DNA of 64,000 nucleotides from Oculatella sp. LEGE 06141 (GCF_015207605.1 NZ_JADEWO010000014.1:1-64000); one strand, 5' to 3'; positions 41,458-52,086 are shown, counted from the stretch's first letter. Numbers and translations are program-made. The notes: generated by a model from the letters alone, not told the origin.

Positions 41458-42419
41458 TTATTCTGTTGACTGGAGATGATCAGTTTGCCATCCGACAAAA
41501 ACTAGAGCAATACAAAGCAGAACTTGACTCGCAGTGGTTAGAGCTTTGCTATCATCGCTTCCCATCCAGTGCTTTGGAACAGGCAATGAGTGCAGCACGA
41601 ACACCCTCGCTCAGTGGTGGTAAACGGCTTGTGGTCGTAGAAGACTGCAATCTGAAGCAGTGGGGTGATACCCAGTTAGAAAGTTTGCGGTACCTTGCTC
41701 AAATGCCAGATTCTACAACGCTTGTCTTTCTGGCAACGAATGTGGACAAGCGCCTGAAAATCTACAAGCATTTGATCAAGTACGGTCAGTGTTTCGAGCT
41801 TTCATTAATTCCACCCTGGCGTACAGACCTGATCGCAGAGGCAATCGCCACTCAAGCAAAGCAGATGAAACTACGACTGCCTAAAGATGTTGTTGCATAT
41901 CTGGCAGAGGCGATCGGCAATGACATGACCCGTGCTGCTTCAGAACTCCGCAAACTAGCAATCTATACGAATGGTCAGCCCATCGGTCTTGCTGAAGTAC
42001 AAAGCCTGATTCCTTGCCAGACTCAGAGCAATCTACAACTGGCGGAGGCAGTTCGCAACGGGGAAAGTGAAACAGTGGTGCGTCTGATCGATGAGTTGCT
42101 GGCTCGCTCTGAACCAATGCTGGTGATGGTTGCGACTCTACTGACCCAGTTTAGAACCTGGCTATGGGTTAAAAGTGCGCTTGCGAGTGGTATCCAGAAC
42201 AACACTGAAATTGCTCAACTGTGCAACGTGGGGAATCCCAATCGGCTTTACTATTTGCGGCAAGAGGTCGCAACCATGCCCCTCAGAACATTGATTCAGG
42301 CGGTAACCAAATTGGTGGATTTGGAAATGTTGATTAAGCAAGGTGCTGTCCAGGCAAACGCCATCATGCCATCTCTGCTGGCGATCGCGCGGTTGTTCCA
42401 GCCCATTCATTCCAAGTGA
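41454..42419 (+). CDS. holA: DNA polymerase III clamp-loader subunit delta (plasmid copy)
   Basis: A 321-residue protein of the usual HolA length. It starts MIILLTGDDQFAIRQKLEQY, the typical delta N-terminus. Further delta-like segments are LVVVEDCNLKQW and TTLVFLATNVDKRLK, then the collar domain LAEAIGNDMTRAASELRKL and LLTQFRTWLWV. Delta opens the sliding clamp. Its translation is coupled to dnaX by an ATGA overlap. A delta' (HolB) gene is not seen in the window, so the plasmid loader may use the host delta' or work with DnaX alone. Confidence 0.92.
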   Translation: MIILLTGDDQFAIRQKLEQYKAELDSQWLELCYHRFPSSALEQAMSAARTPSLSGGKRLVVVEDCNLKQWGDTQLESLRYLAQMPDSTTLVFLATNVDKRLKIYKHLIKYGQCFELSLIPPWRTDLIAEAIATQAKQMKLRLPKDVVAYLAEAIGNDMTRAASELRKLAIYTNGQPIGLAEVQSLIPCQTQSNLQLAEAVRNGESETVVRLIDELLARSEPMLVMVATLLTQFRTWLWVKSALASGIQNNTEIAQLCNVGNPNRLYYLRQEVATMPLRTLIQAVTKLVDLEMLIKQGAVQANAIMPSLLAIARLFQPIHSK

Positions 42420-42522
42420 CTTTTGGGGGCAGCCGTTTGAGGCGATCGAATGCCTGTAACTGTGCAGGCATCTGCCTTCCCCTATGGGGGATATTTTGGG
42501 GCAGTGAGCGAAGCCAACGACC

Positions 42523-45159
42523 ATGACAACTACACCGAACTACGGTGCTCTGCTCCAAAGCTTTTGGACACCACCAACGACTTCTATTGCAGAAAATCCT
42601 GATTCAACGAGCGACTGCCCCTCTGAACCCACCGATATCATTGAATTTTTGGGAGAAGACTTGTTCTGGCAGCAAACCATTTCTGCACAGGAGCCAGATT
42701 TGAGAGATATTCCTGTGGATTTACCACCTGAGTTGGTTGAAGCCCTTCATGCTCAGGGGATTCACCAGTTATACTCCCATCAACTCAAAGCTTTGCAAGC
42801 TATTCGTGCAGGCAAAAGTCTGATTCTCACCTCTCCCACTGCCAGCGGCAAAACGCTCAGTACCTACCCCGGCATTTTAGAAGGTTGCATGAATGAAGGG
42901 TGCCGGGCATTGGCATTTTATGGACTCCGTGCACTAGCGCTGGATCAGTTTCATAAAATCTCGGAGTTGCTCTCAGCGATGCCTGTTACCGTCCGTCCTG
43001 TATTGGCGATGATGACAGGGGATGTCAAGACTGAGGAACGAGAGCAAATTCTCGCGTCCGATCCCCACATTCTGGGGGTCACGCCAGAACTGATTCACTT
43101 TCAACTCAAGCAAGCCTGGAAATCGGAGCGTTGGTCAACCTTCTATCAGCAATTGCGTTATGTGTTGATTGACGAGGCACATACGCTCTCAGGCAGCTAT
43201 GGAGCCAATATGGCTTGGCTGATCCGTCGCATTCGGCTAGCAGTGGATCACTATGGCGGTCGCTCCAGAGAGGTGCAATTCATCTTTCTGAGTGCAACTT
43301 GTGGCAACCCAAAACAGCTTGCCCAGAAGCTGGCGGGACTGAAGCCAACTAAGCGTGATCCAAAACCTCTCATTTGGATTCATAGGAGTGGAGCTGCGGT
43401 ACCCCATCGCCAGGTGGTTGTGACTCAACCCAGCTTCAACCTGACTTCGGATACAGCCCGTATTATTCAGTTCTTGCTAGCTCAGGGAAAGTCCGGGATT
43501 GCCTTTTGCAACTCGCGCCGGAGTGTCAGGGATTTAACGGGACTGCTGAAGTCAAACCAGGTGGCTGCTTTCTATGGCGGCATCAGTCCAGAGCGTCGGG
43601 CTGAAGTGGTTCAACAACTCCAGTCCGGCACCATTAAATGGATTATTGCGACGGAAGCTTTAGAAGCTGGCATTGACCTACCTGAGCTGGAGTGCTGTGT
43701 TCTACGCGGCTGGCCCGGCTCCAAAATGGCATATCAGCAGCGCAGCGGTCGAGCCGGACGTGTCAAACCGGGAATGACAGTGCTGATTCCCAATGCTCTT
43801 AATCCGATCGATCGCTACATCACAGAGCATCCAGAACTTTTGATCTCTGGTGAAGCGGAGGACGTTTTCTTTAATGATGAATACCCTATCTTTGCGGCTA
43901 AACATCTTCTCTGTGCCGCAGCAGAAACGGGCATTCCCACCAGCAAAATCAAGCATTACTTTGGGAGTGCTGCGATCGAGGTTGCAAAGCTTTTAATGGC
44001 TCAAGGACACCTCAACAAAGGGCGTAATGGGCTATGGGCGCGGGGCTACCCGCATAAAGATGTCAACTTTCGGGGAGGTGTGTCTCAAACGACCGTCAAA
44101 CTGATGGATGCTGAGTCGGGCGAAGCACTGGAGGAAGTGTCGGAGGACATTGCCCATCGGGAAGTACATCCCCATGCCATCTACAAACGGCAAGATGGCG
44201 ACGGGCAAATGTTGACCTATCAGTGCATCTCGCTCGACTTGACCAGTAAGCAGGCAATTTTGAAACAAGTACCGGATAGTCCCCTGTTCACGGTAGCTTT
44301 TACTCAATTGGAAACCAGCAGCCTGAAGGCTTTAACCAATCCGGTCGCCTTACCGTTAAAATTTCCCAGTGCGGAGGGGGGTGCTGATTTACCTGCCGTT
44401 TTAACGCTTGAACTCAGCTATGGGCAAGTCAGCCATATCACTAGCGGTTACAGCTTGATGACACAGCTGTATGAACAGACTTGTCTGAACCGACGGTGCT
44501 TGAACTACAAAGAGCCGTTACCAGACGAGCGCCGCTGTCCACTTTGCATCAAGCCAACCCGCAAGGCACTGCTGATCAAAACCCTGTCTGAGGAAAGTTT
44601 TGAGCAGCCCTACCGCACTCAATTTTCAGCCCCCATTGTCAAAGTGGCGATCGACTCCACTGCACAAGACTATCTCCAAACCTTTGCTAGAGAAGCAAGA
44701 ACCAGCTTGAGTCGCAGTGGGCAGCCAATTCCACCTGGCTATCAGCAATTATGGGAGCATCCCAGTAGCCTGATCGCCATGCACAGCTTCGGGCATCAAA
44801 TCCTGCGATCGCTGCAACTGTTTGCCAGAGTTGACCCTAGAGAAGTGAACTTTTCGGTAGTTAAGGAAGCTGGCGATCGTAACCACTATGCGGGTTATTT
44901 CTACGATACCAGCGACGGTGGAAATGGGGCTTCTGAAGCTGTATTCAAATATATGGCTGAACTTGCGAGTACTGCTGCGGCGATCGCCCGTGGCTGTGAT
45001 TGTGATGCGGGTTGCGCCAAGTGCTTGATTCAACATGGTTGTCCCGATGGCAACACGGCTTTGCTGAAGCAACTGGGGTTAGTGTTGTTGGATGCGTTGG
45101 CAGAGCCTCTGGTTGAGAGAAACGCTTTACCCACCGCACAGACTGAGACAGCACATTAG
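42523..45159 (+). CDS. MrfA/YprA-like DEAH helicase with C-terminal Zn/DUF1998 domain
   Basis: An 878-residue SF2 helicase. Walker A SPTASGKT is at 104-111, DEAH lies in [10 protein letters not shown] near 215, SAT in FLSATCG, and motif VI in [14 protein letters not shown] near 405. The C-terminal part contains [12 protein letters not shown]...CPLC and, near 825-840, [16 protein letters not shown], the cysteine set of the DUF1998/MZB domain. MrfA of Bacillus is a 3'-5' helicase in mitomycin repair. It lies downstream of dnaX-holA and upstream of recA, so a repair or replication-restart role on the plasmid is likely. Confidence 0.88.
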   Translation: MTTTPNYGALLQSFWTPPTTSIAENPDSTSDCPSEPTDIIEFLGEDLFWQQTISAQEPDLRDIPVDLPPELVEALHAQGIHQLYSHQLKALQAIRAGKSLILTSPTASGKTLSTYPGILEGCMNEGCRALAFYGLRALALDQFHKISELLSAMPVTVRPVLAMMTGDVKTEEREQILASDPHILGVTPELIHFQLKQAWKSERWSTFYQQLRYVLIDEAHTLSGSYGANMAWLIRRIRLAVDHYGGRSREVQFIFLSATCGNPKQLAQKLAGLKPTKRDPKPLIWIHRSGAAVPHRQVVVTQPSFNLTSDTARIIQFLLAQGKSGIAFCNSRRSVRDLTGLLKSNQVAAFYGGISPERRAEVVQQLQSGTIKWIIATEALEAGIDLPELECCVLRGWPGSKMAYQQRSGRAGRVKPGMTVLIPNALNPIDRYITEHPELLISGEAEDVFFNDEYPIFAAKHLLCAAAETGIPTSKIKHYFGSAAIEVAKLLMAQGHLNKGRNGLWARGYPHKDVNFRGGVSQTTVKLMDAESGEALEEVSEDIAHREVHPHAIYKRQDGDGQMLTYQCISLDLTSKQAILKQVPDSPLFTVAFTQLETSSLKALTNPVALPLKFPSAEGGADLPAVLTLELSYGQVSHITSGYSLMTQLYEQTCLNRRCLNYKEPLPDERRCPLCIKPTRKALLIKTLSEESFEQPYRTQFSAPIVKVAIDSTAQDYLQTFAREARTSLSRSGQPIPPGYQQLWEHPSSLIAMHSFGHQILRSLQLFARVDPREVNFSVVKEAGDRNHYAGYFYDTSDGGNGASEAVFKYMAELASTAAAIARGCDCDAGCAKCLIQHGCPDGNTALLKQLGLVLLDALAEPLVERNALPTAQTETAH

Positions 45160-45245
45160 CTCCTGATCAACTGAGCAACCGTCAGCTATCGCTGCACACC
45201 CGCCGATCTTCAGAAATGGAGGTCGGTTGTTCATTTTTGAGAACG

Positions 45246-46124
45246 ATGGCTAACAAACTGGTAAGCAAAAAATCGGATCTAGAGCACACCCTATCAACGA
45301 TCAACCGAGAATTTGGCAATGGCTCCATCATGCGCCTGGGGGATGCCAGTCATATGAACGTGAAAACCTTCTCCAGTGGCTCAACTGAACTGGATCTGGC
45401 ATTAGGAGGAGGCTATCCGAGAGGACGCATTATCGAAATTTATGGACCAGAGAGTAGCGGTAAAACCACACTGGCATTACAGGCGATCGCCGAAATGCAA
45501 AAGCTTGGAGGTATGGCTGCTTTTGTCGATATGGAACACGCCCTCGATCCACTTTATACAACTGCGATCGGAGTCGATATCGATCAAATGCTGGTCAGTC
45601 AACCTGATAGCGGTGAGATGGCAATGGAAATAGTTGAACAACTGGTGCGTTCTAAGAGTGTTGATCTGATTGTGGTGGATTCCGTGGCTGCATTGGTTAC
45701 AGAGGCAGAACTTCAAGCAGATATGGGCGATTTTCCAACAACTTCCATTGCCTGGTTGATGAGCAAAGCCCTCCGGCGCTTAATGAATTGCCTGCATAAT
45801 CAATGCACCGTGATTTTTCTGAATCAACTGCGTTTTAAGATTGGTGTGGTTTACGGTAATCCTGAAACAACCACAGGCGGTCATGCACTCAAATACTACG
45901 CTTCAATGCGGTTAGATACTCGCCGGATTCAGACATTGAAGCGAGGTGGTGAGGAATACGGCATTCGAGCCAAAGTCAAAGTGGCGAAGAACAAGATTGC
46001 CCCACCCTTTCGAGCGGCAGAAGTTGACATGATCTTTGGTAAAGGCATCTTCAATGGCAATGCTCTCAACGGGCTTGCTGCAACCAACGGGCAATTAGAC
46101 AGCGATTTACTGTTGTGTCGCTGA
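45246..46124 (+). CDS. recA: RecA paralogue lacking the C-terminal domain
   Basis: 292 residues from the ATG at 45246 (MANKLVSKK); an earlier in-frame start at 45216 has no support. The core is canonical: [11 protein letters not shown], Walker [22 protein letters not shown]1 region [20 protein letters not shown], and [20 protein letters not shown] for L2 and after. It ends about 20 residues after FGKGI, where normal RecA (about 350 residues) continues with its C-terminal DNA-gating domain. The L1 region also differs from chromosomal RecA. It is therefore a plasmid-type paralogue that may recombine under different control. A terminator follows at 46236. Confidence 0.93.
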   Translation: MANKLVSKKSDLEHTLSTINREFGNGSIMRLGDASHMNVKTFSSGSTELDLALGGGYPRGRIIEIYGPESSGKTTLALQAIAEMQKLGGMAAFVDMEHALDPLYTTAIGVDIDQMLVSQPDSGEMAMEIVEQLVRSKSVDLIVVDSVAALVTEAELQADMGDFPTTSIAWLMSKALRRLMNCLHNQCTVIFLNQLRFKIGVVYGNPETTTGGHALKYYASMRLDTRRIQTLKRGGEEYGIRAKVKVAKNKIAPPFRAAEVDMIFGKGIFNGNALNGLAATNGQLDSDLLLCR

Positions 46125-46195
46125 TGATTTCAATCAAAACCAACCGCAACCTGAAACTGGATTACAACGATCTCCCACAAAACCGACAACTTCCC

Positions 46196-46215
46196 GAACC
46201 ACAACGTTGTGGTTC
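46196..46215. repeat. Perfect 20-bp palindrome after recA
   Basis: GAACCACAACGTTGTGGTTC is fully self-complementary, 70 bases past the recA stop. It could be a protein-binding site or an upstream part of the terminator structure. Confidence 0.6.
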
Positions 46216-46235
46216 AAATTTCGAGCCAGTTAATG

Positions 46236-46262
46236 CTGTCTGAATTCAGGCAGTACTTTTTT
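46236..46262 (+). terminator. Rho-independent terminator of recA
   Basis: CTGTCTGAA pairs with TTCAGGCAG (46236-46253, one G-T wobble), followed by TACTTTTTT. Position and T-run fit termination of the dnaX-holA-helicase-recA direction. Confidence 0.7.
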
Positions 46263-46313
46263 CTCCCCTAACGGGGTAAAGCGGGCAGATCTGATTCCTT
46301 TTCAGCAACACTT

Positions 46314-46553
46314 ATGGAACCTACTCAATTTCATCAACTCAGAAAAGCACTTGGCACCTTCTACTGGGATAACGGATTTGACACTTTCTGCCATGTAACT
46401 GGGTTTGATCCTCAGTTCCAACATGCTCAAGAGAAGTGGCAGCAATTTTCAATTTGTATTCAAGCGATGGGACAACTGGATGATCGCACCTGGGAAACGC
46501 TGTTAGAAGCCAGTCTGGCTGCCCAACAAACCGAGCCTCTACTGCCTAGATAG
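46314..46553 (+). CDS. 79-residue protein of unknown function
   Basis: A small soluble helical protein (FHQLRKALGTFYWDNG, then TWETLLEASLAAQQ). No clear ribosome site. It is followed 55 bases later by the 211-residue gene on the same strand, with a GCGGCG-ACAAC-CGCCGC hairpin between. No family recognised. Confidence 0.5.
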   Translation: MEPTQFHQLRKALGTFYWDNGFDTFCHVTGFDPQFQHAQEKWQQFSICIQAMGQLDDRTWETLLEASLAAQQTEPLLPR

Positions 46554-46607
46554 AGACTGTAGCGGCGACAACCGCCGCATAGGTAGGATAGTTATCCCTT
46601 CTTACCT

Positions 46608-47243
46608 ATGGCACTTTTTACTCTGGCTGATCTGCATCAGGTTCATCAGCGTCAACAGCCTCTTTTGGGGTTACGCACTCATGAATCAGAATTTGCATTT
46701 GGTTCAGCCGATCCAACCAATTTCCAGTTGTTGATGAAACAGCTATTTCTGGGACTGCCAGTGCAACCTCTTTTGAACGCCCACCCATTGATGGCTCGAT
46801 GGGTCGCTGAAGTCCAAGAACTGGTTCCAGAGCTTTTCCAGGGTAGGAAAAAACTCTGGCTTGATGTACCAAAGGTTGCTCCTCTGAGGACTGGGGACGC
46901 TCCAATTTTCATTCAAGTTCAGGTTAACTATGGTCTTCGACGAGGGATGCCCAGACTTTATGAATGGGTGATTCGCTCTGCAAAACCAACCTGGCAAGAT
47001 GCTGTAAAACTTTGGGTGATGGCTGTGCATTACGCCATTCCTCCAGAGAAGTTATCCCTGATTGTTCTGGCACTTCATCCATCTCTACCAGCTCAAAAAC
47101 TCCGATTGCAGTGGGATCAAACGCAACAATGGTTAATGCAGCTTCTGACTCAGCCTACCAAGCTTCCAGTGCCTGAAATCCACACGAACACTGATTATTC
47201 GTTGCTGTTGAACTTAGATGCAATTCCAGAAGTGTCTCTGTAG
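46608..47243 (+). CDS. 211-residue plasmid protein, unknown function
   Basis: A soluble protein with a segment reminiscent of the end of RecB-like nucleases (QDAVKLWVMAVHYAIPPEKL, then LIVLALHP at about residues 126-154). The acidic and Lys residues of the PD-(D/E)xK site are not evident, so I do not call a nuclease. The start codon lies in the arm of an inverted repeat (CATAGGTA ... TACCTATG, 46578-46610) and has no normal ribosome site, so translation may be restrained by structure. Confidence 0.6.
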   Translation: MALFTLADLHQVHQRQQPLLGLRTHESEFAFGSADPTNFQLLMKQLFLGLPVQPLLNAHPLMARWVAEVQELVPELFQGRKKLWLDVPKVAPLRTGDAPIFIQVQVNYGLRRGMPRLYEWVIRSAKPTWQDAVKLWVMAVHYAIPPEKLSLIVLALHPSLPAQKLRLQWDQTQQWLMQLLTQPTKLPVPEIHTNTDYSLLLNLDAIPEVSL

Positions 47244-47304
47244 CAACGAATCAGCGCTATTTCACATCCATTTCTGCATTTAAGATAATGCGAGGTGTTT
47301 ACTC

Positions 47305-47571
47305 ATGACAACGCGATCGCCTCAATTAAACGCTCCTACGCGCGCAATTCCAGTCTTGCATCCAACTGTGCCAATGCCAGAGTTCTCATTCTTCCAAATT
47401 GTTAAAGTCAGAACAACCAAGGAAGTTGGAACAGTTGTTGGGATGTGGTGTGTACAAACGGAAGAACAGTCCTATCAATGGCTTTATCGATTAGAAGGAT
47501 TGACAGAACGTAGTACAACCTGGTGGCAAGAATTGCAGATTCGTAGTTTAGATCGCAGACAGAACCGTTGA
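47305..47571 (+). CDS. 88-residue SH3-like small protein, unknown function
   Basis: Preceded by CGAGG. After a 25-residue Pro-rich tail, residues 28-80 look like a small beta barrel (FFQIVKVRTTKEVGTVVGMW, then YQWLYRLEGL), with WWQELQIRSL at the end. The type is common in cyanobacterial plasmids, but I cannot name it. It converges with the Avs-like gene. Confidence 0.55.
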   Translation: MTTRSPQLNAPTRAIPVLHPTVPMPEFSFFQIVKVRTTKEVGTVVGMWCVQTEEQSYQWLYRLEGLTERSTTWWQELQIRSLDRRQNR

Positions 47572-47640
47572 TGATTGATTCTGCTTGAGAAAGGTAAGAG
47601 TAATTAGTTCCAAGGCTATACGTTTCCTGAATATCCTCTC

Positions 47641-50600
47641 TTACAGACCTACTAGAATCTGCGTTAATTCAGGAGCCGATTCTATAACCCATTGTGCTGA
47701 ATCAGGTGCTATAGGAATTTCTAAACTACGGGAGACTGCTACAAGCAAAAACTGCAATAGCTTAGATTCTGGAATGCTGTCTAATTGAGTAAAAACTTGG
47801 CTAATCATTTGGTGCGAGCCAAATAATAAAGGCGATCGCTCAAATTGAGTTCTCCAGTAATTGACAAAGAAAGGAAGAATTACACGGCGATAAGCAGGCG
47901 TCATGGGTGCGGGCTGAGAGTAGACGAAGGGTGCAATTGCAAAGTGAACTCTTATAGCTCTTTGTACCGGTGTATCCTTTTGAAGCGTTGCGATCAAATA
48001 GCCAATTGTCTTTAAAACAGCAGCATTCGAGTCTAGGGATTTACTGTAGTTCATAACACCATCATGTGAGGATGCATGAGAATAAGCTTGCTCAATTAGC
48101 ACAGCGGCTGTTAACCAAAGCTGTCGGTCTGTAACAGTCTCACTAATCTGACGGCAAATAGCTGTTACCTCCACCGCTTTCTGCTCTGCAAGTTCAGCAT
48201 CTTGTAAAGCAAGAGTACATATATGAAACACTGTTGGTATACAGCCAGTTAAAGCTGCATATTCATCAGCTTTGCCCCACGAACTACTAGATCTACTGCC
48301 TAAAATTTCTTCGGGATTTAGGTTAAAAATTTCAAATCCATTAGGCGCTAATCCTGTTTGAATCAGTTGAATACTTGCGGTAAAGAAAGCGCCTGCCTCA
48401 ATAGCAATATCGAATGTTTCAGCATAATAGCCGTTTAATACCAAGTGAGGGATGGTTTCTAGGCTTAGAACTGATACAATACCAAACTGGTTGAACTCTC
48501 TAGCATCATCAATTCCTCTTAGTGCCCAAGTAACAGCTTGCTCATCATTCCCAACCGCAGCAGCAAATGTCGATAACTGGCTTAACACAGCGCACTCACG
48601 ATCTCTGCGATAGTACTCCAGCAAGGCTGAATTTCTGATTAGAAACATTCCGCGCTGTGGTGCAGCATATCTTTCACCACTCTGTAGCCCAACACTTGGG
48701 GGACTACCTGTATGGGCAAGCATAGTAAAGTAACCCGATACATGACCGTATCTGAGAAACATCTCTTTCCAAAAGTCACTGTCTGATCTACAGGATAATA
48801 GCTGCTCACCTGCCTCTACCCAAGTTTCAAAAGCATCAAAAATATTAGTTGCTAACCATTTAGCAATTGAAAGCTCACATAGAGCTTGTACTCGCTCAAT
48901 TTCATCAATGGATTTCGTATTCCGAGCAAGATCAGAAGCTTGCTGAGCAAATTGAACTGCTAGTTGAGTATCTTCCCTACCGACCACGTGACTCATGTTC
49001 AAGAGCGACTTCATTCGTGCATATGGATAAGCATTCGTTTCTGCCCCTAATGCTCGGCTCAGCCAGGTCAATGCTTCATTGTTATGATTCAAATTCAGGT
49101 ACTGCTGACCAATTCTCTGTGTAAGAAGAAAGTTAACACGAGGATCGTCTGATACCTGATTAAGTGCTTGCTGGGCTAATTGAACAGACTCACGAAGATT
49201 ATGACAAAATTCTCCAACAATAATAATTTGAGCTAGAACAAAACATGCCCATAGTAGCTCTAATTCAAGCTGTCTTATTCTACCTGTCAAGTCTTGATAG
49301 ATTTGTAGAATGTTTGACCAATTTTGTTCATCTTCTAGCTTTTCAGCTTCATGTTTCCAAACGGTTTCTGAGACCAACAAGCAACCTAGTTCAGCTACCT
49401 CATGGGAGAAAGCAAAATCCCGTTGCTCAAAGGTAAGGCATTCGACAGTAGCTACCCAATCTTGAAGTTGTTCAGCATTAGTAATACTTCGACTGTTTGT
49501 CCAAATAGTGAACCCTAAGAATGATGAATCAGGAAAAGCTAATCTACTACTGTTAGGTATGTAAGCATGAGGTAGAAAATGAAGAGCAGTTCGGAGATAA
49601 TGATTAGCTTTTTGCGGGTTGTCTTTACTAAAAACTAGATTGGTAGCCATTACAGCTCCAAGAATCTCTAATGCATTATCTTCACCTGCTTGTTCAACAA
49701 GTGTGTCTAACTCTTCAACAAGATAACCAATAGGTTTCCCATATTTGTATCGAGTAGCAATTTGAAACCCACGTATAAGAATGCAAGTCCCTAAATCCAT
49801 CTGCTCAGGCAATGATGAACTAGACCACAGTGATAACAAGAAGCCTTCATCCGCCAACTGATCTATTGAACTGAGTTTTTGCAGTGCGGAAACAAGGATA
49901 AGACCAGCTTTGTTAAAAACTTCTGCACCTAGAAAATGAAGAATTACTCGCAAAGTATCTGATGGAGTGAGCCGACGTTTGGATATAATCAGGTCACCTA
50001 ATGCCTGATGACAAGACTTTTTTGTTGCGAGCAGTAAACTTCTTTCTCCCAATGGTTTGACAAGTGGAGAAACAAGAAAACGTTCATTAATGTCATGCTG
50101 TACCCAAAGACCAATGAGGTTTTGCAGATGCTCTCTTGGGCGTGCTAAGGGTGGTGTAATAGATGCAACTGTTTGAACTTCAAGGGCTGAAAAGTTACCG
50201 ATGGGTAAACAGAGACGATATAGCAATTCTCGAGAATCTTCATCTTCAGTGGAATCCAATATCCTCTTTATAGTCTGGGGGATTAACGTTGTGTGATATT
50301 CACCTCTCAGTAGTTTATCTTCTAAACTCTCAGTGACTTGCCAATCATGCTGCTGTAGATACCGCGCGATCGCAGCAATTATTTGTGGATGTTTTTGAGC
50401 TACGTTATTGATGAACTTAGAATATGCATTAATGACAGAGATTGATGCTCCGTATGCCTGTAAAACTCCACCTGCTTCACTATCGCTGAAAGGTGGAGTG
50501 CTAGTTGCATAAAGAATCTGCTCGTTCAGACGTTCTCTAAGCCCAAAAGGGAGTAGATAGGGGCTTGTTGAGAAGAGCCTTATTCCATACTTCTTACATG

Positions 50601-51966
50601 CCCTACTTAGTTGTACTAAACATTCTGACAATTCATCATTACCTGACAACTCTGGTAAATCATCTAAAACTAATATTGCATTATTTTCTAAGCTATTACA
50701 AAGACTACAATACCAATCAAATCTACTGTTGTTTTGTTTAAGTGAAGGCTTTATCGCTCTGAAGGCTACATCTAACCTTTGACTAGCTTGTTCAGGAGAC
50801 AAATCCCTTAATCTTATCCAAGCTGAGCACTTCCCGATAGTCTGAACAACTAAGATAGCTAACTGAGTTTTACCTGAACCACTGATTCCATCTATCGCTA
50901 TCCAGGTATGACGATTGAAAGCAGATATCAAACTGATTACGCTCTCAGAACGATTGCTTAACTGTTCAACGGCAAGAGGAATTCCTAAATCTGGTAAAGT
51001 AGTGTGATCAATTGAAATGTCAATGCCTTGATCTCGAAGCTGACGCTGAATTTGAGCGTTGACTTGGGTAGCAATTTCGTTAGGAAAACGTTGGAGATTC
51101 TCTTCTAGCGAATACACTCGTGTTTCAACGAAAGAAACTCTTTCTTCAAGCGAACATAATCTAGAGACTACCCTACTCAGTAGTTCGTGATCACTATCGC
51201 TAAGTGTTGGTTGTTGAAGTTGCTCCGTAAGTTCTGGTAGTGTAAGTTGCTTCAAGCCTGATTGAGATAGTCGCTTAAAAGCATAAAGAAAAAGCCGTTG
51301 ATAAAGTTCCTTTGAGTGATTTTGATCTGTAGCGTGGCAACGTTCTATGAGTAAAGCAGGAATTCTTTCGGTTAAAATTTCAGCAGGTATAGCCTTTGTG
51401 CTCCACTCAAAAGCATGAATGAGACTTAGTAGATCAGCATCACTTGAATTTTGAACAAAATCCCTAAATATCAGCCATGTTGTATCAGCTAATTTCTTTG
51501 GCTTAGTATCTCTACTAAGAATATTGCGAATCCCTATCAAAGCATCTTCCTGGGAAATCACTTCTAAATTCCCCAATCGAATTTTCTCCCATATATTTAT
51601 TCCCTTTTGTCGCTTAAGAATAGGTGGAGAAGGACGCTCAATTTTTACTGAAGCTGTTGTTGTAAACAAAAATCGCAGATTTCCGCAAGAATTACTCTGA
51701 CGGTGCTCAACAAAGTTGGCAATTGCACTAACAGAACTCCACAAAGAAATAGAACTAGTATAATTTTTTACTTGTTCTAATAAGCGTTGTTCGTCTCCGG
51801 TTGGCAAACAACGCGATATAAAGTCAATATCTTCACCACATTCAAGCTCTAAGCGTTCGTCTGTCTGTAAATTTAGCCAACGTAAAATAGTTAAGTCAAC
51901 TTGGTAAACGTACCCCCGAATCGTATTAGAGGCATCGTTGTCACGAGATGATATAAACGAAGTCAT
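47641..51966 (-). CDS. Avs-like antiphage protein: N-terminal nuclease, STAND NTPase, TPR-like C-terminus
   Basis: A 1441-residue protein. Residues 10-110 match a DUF4297/Cap4-type PD-(D/E)xK nuclease: ASNTIRGYVYQVDL, then LECGEDIDFI (Glu42, Asp46/Asp48) and LLEQVKN (Glu64 and Lys67). A linker with a coiled coil follows (about 265-305). The STAND NTPase has Walker A IDGISGSGKTQ near 357-367 and Walker B AILVLDDLPEL near 432. From about 650 to the end it is helical with TPR-like repeats (for example YLNLNHNNEALTWLSRALGA). This effector-NTPase-sensor order is that of Avs proteins, which detect phage proteins and then cut DNA. It is a lone gene, with few HIP1 sites and AT-rich codons. Confidence 0.75.
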   Translation of the reverse strand: MTSFISSRDNDASNTIRGYVYQVDLTILRWLNLQTDERLELECGEDIDFISRCLPTGDEQRLLEQVKNYTSSISLWSSVSAIANFVEHRQSNSCGNLRFLFTTTASVKIERPSPPILKRQKGINIWEKIRLGNLEVISQEDALIGIRNILSRDTKPKKLADTTWLIFRDFVQNSSDADLLSLIHAFEWSTKAIPAEILTERIPALLIERCHATDQNHSKELYQRLFLYAFKRLSQSGLKQLTLPELTEQLQQPTLSDSDHELLSRVVSRLCSLEERVSFVETRVYSLEENLQRFPNEIATQVNAQIQRQLRDQGIDISIDHTTLPDLGIPLAVEQLSNRSESVISLISAFNRHTWIAIDGISGSGKTQLAILVVQTIGKCSAWIRLRDLSPEQASQRLDVAFRAIKPSLKQNNSRFDWYCSLCNSLENNAILVLDDLPELSGNDELSECLVQLSRACKKYGIRLFSTSPYLLPFGLRERLNEQILYATSTPPFSDSEAGGVLQAYGASISVINAYSKFINNVAQKHPQIIAAIARYLQQHDWQVTESLEDKLLRGEYHTTLIPQTIKRILDSTEDEDSRELLYRLCLPIGNFSALEVQTVASITPPLARPREHLQNLIGLWVQHDINERFLVSPLVKPLGERSLLLATKKSCHQALGDLIISKRRLTPSDTLRVILHFLGAEVFNKAGLILVSALQKLSSIDQLADEGFLLSLWSSSSLPEQMDLGTCILIRGFQIATRYKYGKPIGYLVEELDTLVEQAGEDNALEILGAVMATNLVFSKDNPQKANHYLRTALHFLPHAYIPNSSRLAFPDSSFLGFTIWTNSRSITNAEQLQDWVATVECLTFEQRDFAFSHEVAELGCLLVSETVWKHEAEKLEDEQNWSNILQIYQDLTGRIRQLELELLWACFVLAQIIIVGEFCHNLRESVQLAQQALNQVSDDPRVNFLLTQRIGQQYLNLNHNNEALTWLSRALGAETNAYPYARMKSLLNMSHVVGREDTQLAVQFAQQASDLARNTKSIDEIERVQALCELSIAKWLATNIFDAFETWVEAGEQLLSCRSDSDFWKEMFLRYGHVSGYFTMLAHTGSPPSVGLQSGERYAAPQRGMFLIRNSALLEYYRRDRECAVLSQLSTFAAAVGNDEQAVTWALRGIDDAREFNQFGIVSVLSLETIPHLVLNGYYAETFDIAIEAGAFFTASIQLIQTGLAPNGFEIFNLNPEEILGSRSSSSWGKADEYAALTGCIPTVFHICTLALQDAELAEQKAVEVTAICRQISETVTDRQLWLTAAVLIEQAYSHASSHDGVMNYSKSLDSNAAVLKTIGYLIATLQKDTPVQRAIRVHFAIAPFVYSQPAPMTPAYRRVILPFFVNYWRTQFERSPLLFGSHQMISQVFTQLDSIPESKLLQFLLVAVSRSLEIPIAPDSAQWVIESAPELTQILVGL

Positions 51967-52086
51967 GCAGAGTTTACGCGCCTTACAGCATGAATTAGGT
52001 AGTACAGGTGAATCTAATTATAGTACCTAGCTCTCTGGATAATAAGTCCACAGACGGATTTGGCAATAATAGCAGTGTTCTCGAAC

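Noticed and set aside
46608-47243. RecB-like PD-(D/E)xK nuclease
   Set aside because: A helical segment is similar, but the catalytic acidic and lysine residues cannot be found.
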